Assembly (NCBI GenBank): GCA_003550325.1
Contig: QKWP01000808.1
Coordinates: 132,622-196,621 of the forward strand
Origin: Gigaspora rosea
Taxonomy: Eukaryota > Glomeromycota > Glomeromycetes > Diversisporales > Gigasporaceae
Length of the DNA stretch: 64,000 bases
Direction of reading: 5' to 3'
Shown: positions 36,128 through 46,884 of the stretch, piece after piece
Layout of the letters: each line of letters starts with the position of its first letter
How positions within the stretch are numbered: position 1 is the stretch's first letter
Position numbers and translations under genes: made by a program
Notes under the pieces: model-generated
Told to the model about the DNA's origin: nothing
Seen by the model: only the letters and a program-made list of their open reading frames with translations
Databases searched by the model: none

Positions 36128-36230
36128 TCCAATATGACAATGATTCCAATACGCCAACGATTCCAATACGACAATGACTCCAACATGATAACGACTCCAA
36201 TTATAACAACAACTCCAACAACGAAGACTA
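36128..36230. repeat. 17-bp minisatellite (TCCAATACGACAATGAC)
   Basis: Four 17-base units and one 18-base unit follow each other with one to four differences each. It resembles in vocabulary the 30-bp array at 44717-44881. The 17-base period rules out a continuous coding repeat. Confidence 0.75.
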
Positions 36231-36335
36231 ATTGTAAACAATTATCAAAAATATTGAAAAAAAACTAGTTAGAAAAAAAACAACTAAAGAACAAAAACTA
36301 TACAAAAAAAAACTTACTCTTAAAGACCTTTCAGT

Positions 36336-36630
36336 TTCCAAACTAAAAAATAAAAAAATGTTAGTTAATAACTAAAAGTAAAAAAAAAATAACAAAAAAA
36401 AAAGAAATAAAANNNNNNNNNNNNNNNNNNNNNNNNNNNNNNNNNNNNNNNNNNNNNNNNNNNNNNNNNNNNNNNNNNNNNNNNNNNNNNNNNNNNNNNN
36501 NNNNNNNNNNNNNNNNNNNNNNNNNNNNNNNNNNNNNNNNNNNNNNNNNNNNNNNNNNNNNNNNNNNNNNNNNNNNNNNAGTTTCCAAACTAAAAAATAA
36601 AAAAATGTTAGTTAAAAACAAAAAAAATAA
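36336..36630. other. assembly gap 36413-36579 with duplicated flanks
   Basis: The phrase AGTTTCCAAACTAAAAAATA occurs just before (36337) and immediately after (36580) the 167 Ns. The duplication probably reflects an unresolved tandem repeat or a false join. Confidence 0.9.
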
Positions 36631-37477
36631 AAAAAATTACAAAAAAGAAAACAAAAAAAAAATTAAAGAAAAAAAATTAAAAAAGAAAAAAAAATATCAA
36701 AAAAAATAATAATAAAAAAAATAGAAAATAACAAAAAAAATAACAAAAATAAAAAAAGATAAAAAGATATTAAAAGAAAAAAAATACTGAAGAAGAAAAA
36801 AAATTAAAAAAAAACAAAACAAAAAAAAACAAAAAAAAACTTTGTGCATCTGATATAACACTTACTTGCTTGTACAGTATTTGGTATCGCATAAAATTTT
36901 CTTATGGTCGTAACTTAACTACTAATCTTGAGTTGCCGTTTACTATTTTAGCAACAAAGTCCTGCTGAAATGGCAAAGCCCTAAAAATCGTGAAACTCTA
37001 ATGACTCTAATATAGAAGAAAAGAAGTATTAGTTGAAAACTAGAAGACAAGAAAGAAAAAACAAAAAAAAAAGAAAAAAGCTTCCAGAAAGAACACAGGT
37101 ATGACTCCAAACCAAATTCAGGTCTAGAAAAAAAACAAACAAAAAACAAGCGATTATTATTGTTTATATATGATTGCCAATTTCTAAAATGATTGATCAA
37201 TTATATGGAAGTCGCATAGCGATGAGTCATTATTTTATTTTTGCCAAATATAATATATAATAATAATAAAACAGTAGGACTAAATTAAACTATTGGTGTT
37301 CATTGGTTTAGGTCGCAGATAAGTACTAGGTCTACTTTTGTTTATCTAGAAATATGTCTGAGTTCTTTTTCTTAGCATTAGATTTAAAACATAAAGTTTT
37401 TTCCAATTGTAAAAAGTTTCTATTAAATTTAATAAAGATAAGAGCAAGGTCTCACTATTAATATCAAAAAAAAAACT
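36631..37477. other. A-rich tract and unremarkable intergenic DNA
   Basis: The region 36631-36840 is nearly pure A with T and G interruptions. 36840-37477 is ordinary AT-rich sequence in which I see no gene or repeat of note. Confidence 0.5.
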
Positions 37478-37479
37478 AC

Positions 37480-37795
37480 TAGTGTTCAACACCAGTATGC
37501 AGTGTAACGTGAAGATCAGTATCAGCAAAAAAAAATAAACAGAAGTTAAAGTTGATAAATGTTGAGTAAGAGTTAATAGTTAGGGTTAGGGTGAGGCATA
37601 GTATATAGTAAAATTTCACAGGGGGTTTTTTTTTTAAAAAAAAAGGTGGTTTCATAGATAAAATTTTGAGTTAGAAGGTATTTTTTAAAAAAAATTAGCA
37701 AAACAACAAAAATTTTATATTACACCTGATCTTTACGTTATACTGCATTTAAAAAATTTGATTGGTAAAGATCATTGTGGTGTTGAGCACCAGTG
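37480..37795. mobile_element. non-autonomous element with TTAGGG core, copy 1
   Basis: The ends CTAGTGTTCAACACCA and, complemented, CACTGGTGCTCAACACCA are inverted. The core reads GTTAGGGTTAGGGTG and then GTATATAGTAAAATTTCACA, a G-run, T- and A-runs and GGTTTCATAGATAAAATTTT. Related copies lie at 45130-45350 and 49450-49690. Confidence 0.65.
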
Positions 37796-38230
37796 GTGTG
37801 ATTTAGTAAAACCGTAATAAAAAATATAAAATTTTATATTAAATTGCAAAACAATATGAAATATTGTGAAAACCTGTAAAAAAGCATAATTATATGAATA
37901 TGTATATTGTTTATTTATTTTTTAAAAAATTTTGAAATTTGTAAAAATTTGCAAATATTTCAAAATAATATGAAAGTATCACAAAATATGCAAAATATTA
38001 CCTTCTGCAATTCTGAAGGGGGTAATTTGCGTTTTTTTATTTGGTCTATCTGCTGAAATAAACTCTGTAATACTGTATCTATAATATAATGTAATAATTA
38101 TGTAATATACTGCATCGATTATAAGATTTTTGACATATTATGGGCTGTAATAAATTACATAAGATTACATATATAATTCACTAATAATAGTTAGGTTTTT
38201 TATATATAATTGTACTTTTTTTTACCCTCT
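37796..38230. other. AT-rich intergenic DNA
   Basis: I see no genes, repeats or motifs that stand out in this stretch. Confidence 0.5.
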
Positions 38231-38238
38231 TCCTCTCC

Positions 38239-39596
38239 TAGAGTGCGGGCCGGGCCGGGCTAAGCCCAGAAACTTGCGGGCCAGGCCGGGCTTTGGTCCA
38301 GTTCGGGCCTATAATTTTGAGCCCGCTGTTGTTCAGGCCAAACACAAATCGGGCTTGTTAAATATCGGGCCGAGTTCAAGCTTTTATAAGAAAGCCCGAT
38401 TAGGTCCAATAATACCCGGCAAACTTATGGTCAAAATCGTAACAAGTAAATTACCCAATCAAATCATTTACACCATAGTGAAAATCACAATTAAAAAATT
38501 AGGGTAGCTGCGCGACACAGTTGCACTAAAACCAGAAACGTTATATAAGTACATCTTAAAATTTAAATTTTCTGAAACAGAATATATTATTTCATTATTT
38601 TGTTTTTTTTAATAATATAAGTACTATTTATACGCCAAATAGACTCGATTAAGCTAAGTGATTTATTTGTTAAAAATAAAACCATTACTGGATGTTTCGC
38701 ATCCAATAACAGCACAACTGGCTTTGAATTTAATACGCTCGCAATCTGAGCCCCTTTCGTGGTCCAGGTTAGCACATTAAATTCAAAGCCAGATGTTTTT
38801 TTAATTGCTATGTAAAAACGGTCCTTCGAATCTTTCGTCACCGAATAAACCCGTTATTTGTTGCTACGTATCCATTAACATAATATTGTAATAAATTAAT
38901 TTTCAATCCTCATTATTCTTGTGGCTAAATTATATTGTTGACTCTTTTGAAATAAAAATAGAACAATTGACCATAATAAATAAATGAATTTACATCAGCA
39001 TTATTTCACTGACAAACGCATGTTGAAAACTTAGTTCGTAGATATTTATTTAATTCAATATATTGTATCGACAATTTATTTATAAATTGCACCAACTTTA
39101 AACCTAAACTTAACTCTAATGACAATAACTAGAATTAATTTGCCTGCGAATTAGCTTTTTGGTGAAATAGCTTTTGTGAAACAGACTTGTCTGTGAATAA
39201 TCGATTGCAAAATAACTTCACCTAAAATTAATTCTCTGCGAATTAAATTTTAATTATTGGTAAGTTGATCGAAACCAAATGAACCTGATACCATTAAATA
39301 AATATTAAATAATAAACCAAATACATCTATAACTTAACCGGATCAGCCGAAATATCATTCAGCAAATTTTTATAGGTGACCAGGAATTATGATAATAGCT
39401 GTATGTAAAAAAATTTTAGTAATGCATATAAAATCTGCGGGCCGGGCCGGGTCGGGTATAGTTTAAATCAGGACCGGCCCGGTTTATTTTATGGGCTTTT
39501 TTTTTTTCACGGGCCGGGCTCGGGCTTACAAATAATTTTCGGGTTGAGTTTCGGGTCTAAGCAAGCCCGGCCCGACCCAGCCCGTCCCGCACCCTA
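38239..39596. mobile_element. hAT-like element with GGGCCGGGC subterminal repeats
   Basis: The 1,358-bp element has perfect 8-bp duplications TCCTCTCC (38231-38238 and 39597-39604). The ends are TAGAGTGCGGGCC and, complemented, TAGGGTGCGGGACGGGC. GC-rich GGGCCGGGC motifs crowd both ends (38248-38370 and 39430-39590), in sharp contrast to the AT-rich middle. An inverted pair GGCTTTGAATTTAAT lies at 38709-38783. An 84-codon minus-strand frame (38587-38841, with SKPVVLLLDAKHPVMVLFL) has protein-like composition but I cannot name it. Confidence 0.88.
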
Positions 39597-39959
39597 TCCT
39601 CTCCTAAAAAATTACCTGATTTTTGTTACTTTTCTAAAAGAGTCTCTATATAAAAAAAATAAGCAAGCATCTTGGTTAACCTTTATAAAATCAATTACTT
39701 TGTAGTGCTTCTTTTTCTTATTTTATCAAATTTTTGGTTTTTATTTGTATAAAAATTTTGGTACAAGTAATTATTAGAATGAGTTCTTCTATTTTATTTT
39801 TTTTATTGTCCAGAGTAAAGTGAAGAGCCTTTAGTTTTTTTTGTATTATGATACAAAACTTACTTTCTTGATGCATCATATATTAAAATATTAAAAAATA
39901 ACTGCATTTTTTCCATCTGTCCACTTATATAATTTTTAAACTATTTTTAATTAATTATA

Positions 39960-40390
39960 TAAGGGCTCTGAAATATATATAAATAAATCAGGTATTAGTT
40001 TGCTTATTTTGGAGTTTTTTATACAAATTTTTCTATTTATAGTAATTTTTGCATATCTTTCTATTTTTAGAAGATGGCTAAAGCCAGGTGCGTTTATATG
40101 TTTTTGATTATTTAATTAAATTAGAGTAAGGATTAGTTAGGGGTTAGAGTTAGGGTTTGATTTATAAGTAAAATTGTCTTCTCGACATTTTTTATTAATG
40201 CCCCTAGACAGGTTTAGACACTTGTCTTTTGTATTTTCGGTGTTTTTCATTTTTTTTGTTTTTGTCTCGTCGGGCTGATCCATAAAGATCAAATTTTACA
40301 ATTTGATTGGCTTTTTATCACGTGAACGCACCTGGCTTTAGACAACCCCTATTTTTAGTAATTTTATAATAAACCTATATTTTAGAATAG
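39960..40390. mobile_element. partial copy of the 1287-2038 element family, interrupted
   Basis: TTAGTTTGCTTATTTTGG, then CTATTTATAGTAATTTTTGC and, after an interruption, TAATTTTATAATAAACCT match the right half of the 1287-2038 element. The left half is missing. The break contains the Mutator-like element at 40071-40348. Confidence 0.75.
40071..40348. mobile_element. Mutator-like MITE with 10-bp target duplication, nested
   Basis: CTATTTTTAG flanks both sides (40061-40070 and 40349-40358). The inverted ends share TCTAAAGCCAGGTGCGTT, with GATGGC in place of GTTGTC at the left tip. Length is 278 bp. The interior includes GTTAGGGGTTAGAGTTAGGG. The pre-insertion site can be read from the related element near 1983-1996. 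A 9-11-bp duplication is typical of Mutator-type elements; the class is inferred from that. Confidence 0.85.
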
Positions 40391-40608
40391 TATTCTGACC
40401 CATTATAAAAATCCCAACCTGGGTAAGCACTAGATAGTAAAAAAAATTTTGCTACTGATCACTCATAGATAGTAGCCTAAGTGATATAAAAAATTTTATA
40501 GTCTAATTTTAAAAAAAAAAATAGAAAAAAACAAAATTATGTTTACTAAAAAAAAAAAGAAAAACATACAGAATTATATTTGCTAAAAAAAAAGAATATT
40601 TCTAACTA

Positions 40609-41910
40609 AAGGGTGTGGCGACATAGAGAAGCTGTCTGGTTGTCACCCCACAAGCGACAGGTCTAAAGTTCAAATCCCACTGGAGACGAATTGGAAAATA
40701 GGTCTGTATTACGATAACATTTATTCATCGATCGGTTGGGTATATTACCTGTAACCTTGGTACCATCATCTTGAATAGGAGCATCGGCGCAGTTGTGTAA
40801 GTTACACAGACAAATTCAAGAGACCAGAACAATTGAAACCTGTTTGGCAAGTCCCGAGTAAGGAGATAAAGAAGATCTTTCAACGGTACTACAGAAGACC
40901 AGGATTTCGACTAGAGACCAAAGAACCGGACGAAAAAAAGCCCCATGGCAAGAGGGGACACCAACCTGGCCACCAGAGTTGTACTAGAGTAAAAGGACCT
41001 ATGCTGTGGAATTAGGTACCAAGGAGAGGGAGTTCGTCAGGCACATAAAGCCAGACCGACCAATCCTTCCGAGCTAACTGGTTTGGTAGTTTGGGAGAGA
41101 TCAGTAAAGGTTGGAAGAAGGGTTAGATGTGAGTACTGGGGATCAGAATGAACCTGTAAGGGCAAGCAGAACTCACTAGCCAGTGAGAGGTGGAAGCATG
41201 GAGGCATGTACGTGTCAAGACCCAACGGACTTTGGGCATATCCATATGGAAGTTTTTGGACACTAAGAAGTGCTGGGACTACCAATACAGGTATAGCTGG
41301 TACAAGTGCATGTAGTGGTAACAGGGTGATGCCATCCAACTATATCTAGTACTGGAAGCATTTGTGAAACAAGCCTGGTTACATCGTCACCATAGAGAGA
41401 AGTATAGTCGTTCACACATTACTGAATTCGGAACATTAAATCCTAGGCCCCAAAGTTGCAAGAACCCAGCTAGTTGCGGCAGCATACAGCTTGAGATACT
41501 TACCCAATGTGGTAGAGGCAGCTGCATGGCTTGAGATACAAACTCCTGAGAAGTATGCCAGTAGGGGATCTCAGATACACTAATCTGGAAGCACAAAGTG
41601 CCTATCTGGCAACATACACCAAATTGGAAGTGATGATACTAGGTAGTGTGGGTAAAGTAGCAGACATGTGAATACTAATTGTTGGTTGGAGAGGGACGTA
41701 CAAGCCAGGTTAATCATATAAATGGGAATATAGAAGGCTCTGGTGGGTTTTAGCCGTGGATAAATGGTTGTATTACCTAAAGTTCTAGTTCCAATACTTG
41801 TATATAATATGTATGTACTTCGGTAATATGTTAACTTACTTAAGTATTAATAAAAGTTTGGGCAGGAGCTACACCCAGGGTTCCCCCCTAATATAAAAAA
41901 AAAAAAAAAA
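40609..41910 (+). mobile_element. 1.3-kb tRNA-headed poly-A retroposon with 17-bp TSD
   Basis: AAGAATATTTCTAACTA occurs at 40592-40608 and again at 41911-41927. The 5' head looks tRNA-derived: GGTGTGGCGACATAGAGAAG (A-box region), then AAAGTTCAAATCCCACTGG (B box). The 3' end has ATTAATAAAAGTTTGGG and poly-A at 41894-41912. The body is less AT-rich than its surroundings and encodes scraps such as KPVWQVPSKEIKKIFQRYY near 40833, but no long frame. SINEs are usually 100-600 bp, so the length is unusual; it may be a composite that borrowed a transcript. Confidence 0.8.
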
Positions 41911-41992
41911 AAGAATATTTCTAACTATAACCAGTGGTGACTGTCACCACTCTTTTGTATAACCAAAAAATTAATTTTTTTACCAAGTAAGA

Positions 41993-42107
41993 CTGGTGAA
42001 ACTGGTGAAACTGGTGAAACTTAAAAAGTGATTTGGTGAAACTGGTGAAACTAGGTGAAACTAGGTGATATAGTGAAACTGATGAAACTGATGATACTGG
42101 TGAAACT
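41993..42107 (+). repeat. GGTGAAACT minisatellite, left array
   Basis: Nine-base units GGTGAAACT (and GATGAAACT, GGTGATACT) repeat about ten times with one interruption. A single N at 42108 ends the array. The mirror-image array lies at 43617-43770. Confidence 0.85.
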
Positions 42108-42111
42108 NAAC

Positions 42112-43237
42112 TCTTTAAGTAAATCAACAAAATTTGAATGAATAAACTCAAATGGTATTGTAATTGATTTGTCAATAAAGGGATTGGCTTCATATATAAG
42201 ATCAGTAAGAAATTTAGGTCTTTTACCAGCCATAGCTTTGATTAAGTATTTGTAATTAAATTTAGATTCAGGTGTTGTGTTGGTAGCAGGTCTTGTAATT
42301 TTTCCTGGATAAACATCAATAAGATGTGGTTTAACAAAATCTAGAATTTGATAGGCTAAAGTATTACTAAATTTATACTTTGTTCTATTTTTGGTATTAC
42401 TGGGTATTCTTTGAACCAGTTTAAATCATTAGAAGTATCTCTTGATTGTTTTGGCTTTTGTGTTTCTTTTTTGGCCTGGTTAGAATTTTGAATTTTTTGG
42501 AGAAAAGAATGGTATATAGCTTTTTTATCTACAGAGAATATTTGTTGAAGTTTAAGAATAATAATCAGTGATTTTTGTTCAAGTGTAAGTGGAGTTTTAG
42601 GAGTGAATAGTTTGAGTTTAATATCAAGAATTTGTAGGGCACAAGTTCAGTAAAGTAAAACATTTCTAAAGAGACAAGCTACAGTATAGTCTGAAGCATG
42701 CCTACTTTGTACTGTAGCTACACATGGAATATTTTTGATTTTACAAATATAACATATATAGTAGTATTGAGAGTGAGCAATAATTGTAGTAGGAGTTTTG
42801 TCTGTTTGAAAACCTGGGAATAAGAATTTTGGATTGGCAGAGTATAGTTCTAGTTGTTTATATACATTGGTATTTGGAGAGGATGGAAGTTCATCACTAA
42901 TTTTTTTAAATTTTTTATCAGAGATTGTAGTTGTAGTTTGAGTTGAGGATTGGCCAATTTTAGTTGGATGATTAATTTTGTAATATTGAGAAGTAAAGCT
43001 AGTATGATATTTTTTGCAATAGCATGTACCAATAGTAGGTTGTTCTGTAACTTAAAAGTAGTGTTGTTTTTTAGTGCCTTGAATATTACATGCTTCTGGA
43101 TTAAAGCTAGATAGAAGAATTTTTAATGAGGTTGGATTGTTTTCATTCATTCCAAAACCATAATGGTCTCTATATTTGGAATAGTAGTAGTCCAGATTAT
43201 AACTATCAGGTTCCTTGGAAGAAGTTAAAGTTGGCAT
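42112..43237 (-). pseudogene. unidentified protein pseudogene, ~370 codons
   Basis: From ATG at 43237 the minus strand reads a coherent protein: MPTLTSSKEPDSYNLDYYYS, YRDHYGFGMNENNPTSLKIL, then TAA at about 43052, then in the same frame PTIGTCYCKKYHTSFTSQYY, ELPSSPNTNVYKQLELYSAN, YYYICYICKIKNIPC and VQSRHASDYTVACLFRN, TGA near 42648, and PKTPLTLEQKSLIIILKLQQ. After a frameshift near 42400 it continues as YQILDFVKPHLIDVYPGK and KRPKFLTDLIYEANPF to 42112. Cysteine pairs (C-x-C, C-x2-C, C) suggest a metal-binding part. I do not recognise the family. GC-rich element-like sequence lies just upstream and inverted minisatellites on both sides, so it may belong to a transposon. Confidence 0.6.
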
Positions 43238-43309
43238 TGTATTGGTATAATATGGGATATTAAAAGATGTAGTTTGTATTTAATAATAAGTTAGGGAAGT
43301 GCAGAAAAT

Positions 43310-43355
43310 CACATAATTTTTTAGGGGGTGGGGTCCCCAAATATCACGTCCTATA
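43310..43355 (-). repeat. GC-rich element end / upstream motif of the unknown pseudogene
   Basis: On the minus strand TGATATTTGGGGACCCCACC is followed by CCCTAAAAAATTAT, about 80 bases before the ATG at 43237. The same motif appears at 385-430. It could be the terminal repeat of the element that carries the pseudogene. Confidence 0.45.
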
Positions 43356-43384
43356 TATATATATATAGTATAAATAGCCAATCA

Positions 43385-44300
<916 letters not shown>

Positions 44301-44690
44301 AGCCTGAAAATATATAAAAAAAAGCGTTAGTAGATATACAAACAAAACATAAAATAGCAACAAAAAAAAAAAGACATATGCACCCGAAGACTCATTAAAA
44401 TCAACCAAGTTAACCTGACAAGAGAAACTCGAAGAAATAGCCTAACAAAAGACAAAAAGGATAAAGTTACCACTAATGGCTTTGTAACAATGGTAGCCCG
44501 AAAATATATAAAAAAAAGCATTAGTGGATATACAAACAAAACATTAAAACAGCAACAAAAAAAAGACATATGCACCCAAAGACTTATTTTGAATTAACCA
44601 AGTCAACCTGACAAGAGAAACTTGAAGCCATAATCTAACAAAAGACGAAAAGGATAAAGTTACCACTGACGGCTTTATAACAACAGTTCT
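44301..44690. repeat. two tandem copies of a 194-bp unit
   Basis: AGCC(T/C)GAAAATATATAAAA starts each unit (44301 and 44495). Both contain AAAGACATATGCACCC, AACCTGACAAGAGAAACT and AGGATAAAGTTACCACT. Both units are followed by related sequence, so the duplication happened as one block. Confidence 0.85.
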
Positions 44691-44716
44691 GCGAACAAAA
44701 ACCCCACAACAAAGAT

Positions 44717-44881
44717 TCCAAGAATGACGATGCCGTGAATAATTACTCCAAGAATGACAACACCGTGAACAACTACTCCAAGAACGACAAAACCGTGAGC
44801 AATGACTTCAAGAACGATGACACCGTGAACGATGACTCCAAGAACGACGAAACCATGAATGACATTACCAAAAACGAATAG
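44717..44881 (+). repeat. 30-bp coding-phase minisatellite (SKNDxTVNNY)
   Basis: Five units of 30 bases keep one reading frame on the plus strand as SKNDDAVNNY, SKNDNTVNNY, SKNDKTVSND, FKNDDTVNDD and SKNDETMNDI, ending TKNE and TAG. The minus strand is also open as a hydrophobic repeat (VVLGVIVHGV). The 10-residue phase and third-position variation are consistent with past coding, but no start, intron or domain joins it to a gene. Confidence 0.7.
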
Positions 44882-44889
44882 CAACTCCA

Positions 44890-45129
44890 CAACACACTAC
44901 TGCACTAAAAGAAAAATCAAAATGATCAAAATTTTATTTATTTAATTTAATATTATACATGATCTTACTGTGTAATATAGTGATCATCACCATAGGTGAT
45001 TTTAATTATTATTCTATTATAAAATTATATATTTTTTTATAGAAAATAACTAAAAATCACCGTTAGTAATATCACCTGTGATCTACAATGCATAAAAAAA
45101 ATAACCGATTTTTATTAAATAAAAATTAA
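44890..45129. other. AT-rich DNA with ATCATCACCATAGGTGAT palindromic motifs
   Basis: GATCATCACCATAGGTGATT near 44982 and ATATCACCTGTGATC near 45070 are partly self-complementary and recur beside the copy-2 element. They may be its damaged left end. Confidence 0.4.
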
Positions 45130-45350
45130 ACCATTTTAATGTTAGGATAAGAGTAAAGATTAAAAGTTAAAATAGAGCTTTGTATATACCGGTAGTAAAA
45201 TTTAGCAAGGAATTTTTTTTTGCATAAAAAAAAAAAAGTTTCATAGTTAGAAGTGATTTTTTAAAAAATTTCTTTTATAAAATTAATTTGCATGTTACAT
45301 CTGATCCTGAATTTTGATTAGCAAATTAACTATAGATGATCATCACCGGC
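45130..45350. mobile_element. non-autonomous element of the 37480 family, copy 2
   Basis: TTAGGATAAGAGTAAAGATT, then GTATATACC..TAGTAAAATT, T- and A-runs and GTTTCATAGTTAGAAGTGAT follow the same order as copy 1. The right end GATCATCACCGGCAG is diverged. Confidence 0.55.
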
Positions 45351-45544
45351 AGTTATAGTTAGCAAAATTCTTTTTTTATATATTATATATATTATATTTT
45401 TAAATTAAATATGTATTTTTAATCAATATTATATATTTTATTTTTTTATTTTTTTGTGTCAAAGTTTCTGAATTGGGTGATAAGTCTTTCATTCAAGCCT
45501 GTAGATCAAGGGTCCTTTTTGGCACTTCGATATTTGTTACAAAG

Positions 45545-45665
45545 ATGAAGATACAACTAGCCACACATATAACTTTTGGTTATCTAATTTAAGTAGTTTG
45601 CCCGAAGGTTCTACACTAGCTGCTATACCTGCAACCAACTAGGGAATTGCCTATTTAAATCCTCT
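45545..45665. repeat. dispersed repeat, copy B (partner at 14270)
   Basis: It shares TAATTTAAGTAGT, AAGGTTCTACACTAGCTGCT and GGAATTGCCTA with 14270-14385 in the same orientation. Confidence 0.55.
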
Positions 45666-46029
45666 AGTTCCTGTTCCTCCTGCCAATCTTATTTGTTTTA
45701 CCGGTACAGTCCTTTATTATATTAGTCAGTTGAGATTAGTCCTGAATGTTATTAATGAATATCTTTTTAGGACTAATTTATTCTTACGGGACACTTGACA
45801 GACATTTCTACACAGATATTACTAACACCTCGGTAACTTATGTATTTACTGAGACTTATACTTGCAGTCAGAAGAATACTCTGTAACCACTACCATTTCC
45901 TACTTCTGCCCTTGTAAGGTTTGCTTCAACCCCAGTACCTACCTTTACTATTCTACTAGTTCTTATACCGATACATTTCAAATTTCCAATCCAGTTAGCC
46001 TAGGATTTATTTAGTATTAGATGCCACTA

Positions 46030-46855
46030 TAGTTTTTCTTCTTTTGGTCCTTACTTTTATAGCATAGATCCTTTTCTTCTGAGTGGATCTTGTTCTTGAG
46101 GTTATAGTCAACCAGTTCTCTGGCTCTGGTTTCTAATACTCTAGTTTTGGTAGCACCAGCAAAAATCTTTGCTACTTCCTTACTCAGGACTTGCCAAGCA
46201 GGTTTCTGTTTCTCCAGTTCCTTGGATTTATCTTAGAGATATGAATGAAGTGCTTCAGGATGGTGTAGTACATAATCTGACAGAGTATCCCTTAACATCA
46301 CACTGAAGTATGAATCTGAGCATACTCCAAAGTGTAATCCAGAGTATAACCCAGAGTATAACCTGAAGTACTATATGCTAAGCACTATGTAATATTTTGG
46401 AGTTTATAATACTGTATTTTTCTGAAAATATACTACCTTATTTTGAAAAAATATGGTAAAAAATATATATATAATAATTCTCCGAAGTATAATCCATTTT
46501 GTATTAGTAGTATTACTCTGGAGCAATTCCTCCTATTAATAATATTTTAGTAATCCAAGATAGTATTATGTCTAGACCATACCGGTATGAAGTAGTTTAT
46601 ACTTTACAGTTACTCTGAAGTATCTTACTCTATTAACATCTCTAATTTATTTGTGTAAGGATATACAACTATGTCTGAAAGCTCCTATTCAAGATGGTAT
46701 ATCAAGGCTATGTAATATACCCAACCAATTGATAAGAAGCAGTTACTAGAACACAGGTCTATTTTTCAAAGCATTGCCAGTAGGATTTGAACTTTAGACC
46801 TCCGCTTGGGGGTGACAGCTTACCAACTTCCCTAAATCACTATACTCCAAATTAT
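46030..46855 (-). mobile_element. tRNA-headed retroposon, second copy, minus strand, interrupted
   Basis: Reading leftward from 46855, the tRNA-like head (AAAGTTCAAATCCTACTGG) is followed by TTGGGTATATTACATAGCC, TTGAATAGGAGC, and further on CTGCTTGGCAAGTCCTGAGT and AAAAGGATCTATGC, matching the 40609-41910 copy in order. The protein scrap KPAWQVLSKEVAKIF parallels KPVWQVPSKEIKKIF in the first copy. About 370 bases of AGTATAACC-rich sequence (roughly 46265-46635) interrupt it. The 3' end cannot be placed. Confidence 0.7.
46265..46635. repeat. insert rich in GAGTATAACC / GAAGTA units
   Basis: CCAGAGTATAACCCAGAGTA and CTGAAGTA phrases recur at the left and TACTCTGAAGTATC at the right, giving roughly inverted ends. 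It breaks the minus-strand retroposon copy, so it is probably a younger insertion. The boundaries are approximate. Confidence 0.5.
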
Positions 46856-46884
46856 ATATTTTATTATAAATTAATATATATTTA

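Noticed and set aside
40609..40690. tRNA gene
   Set aside because: A and B box-like motifs are present but no paired acceptor stem or anticodon arm can be drawn, and the same sequence heads a poly-A-tailed repeat.
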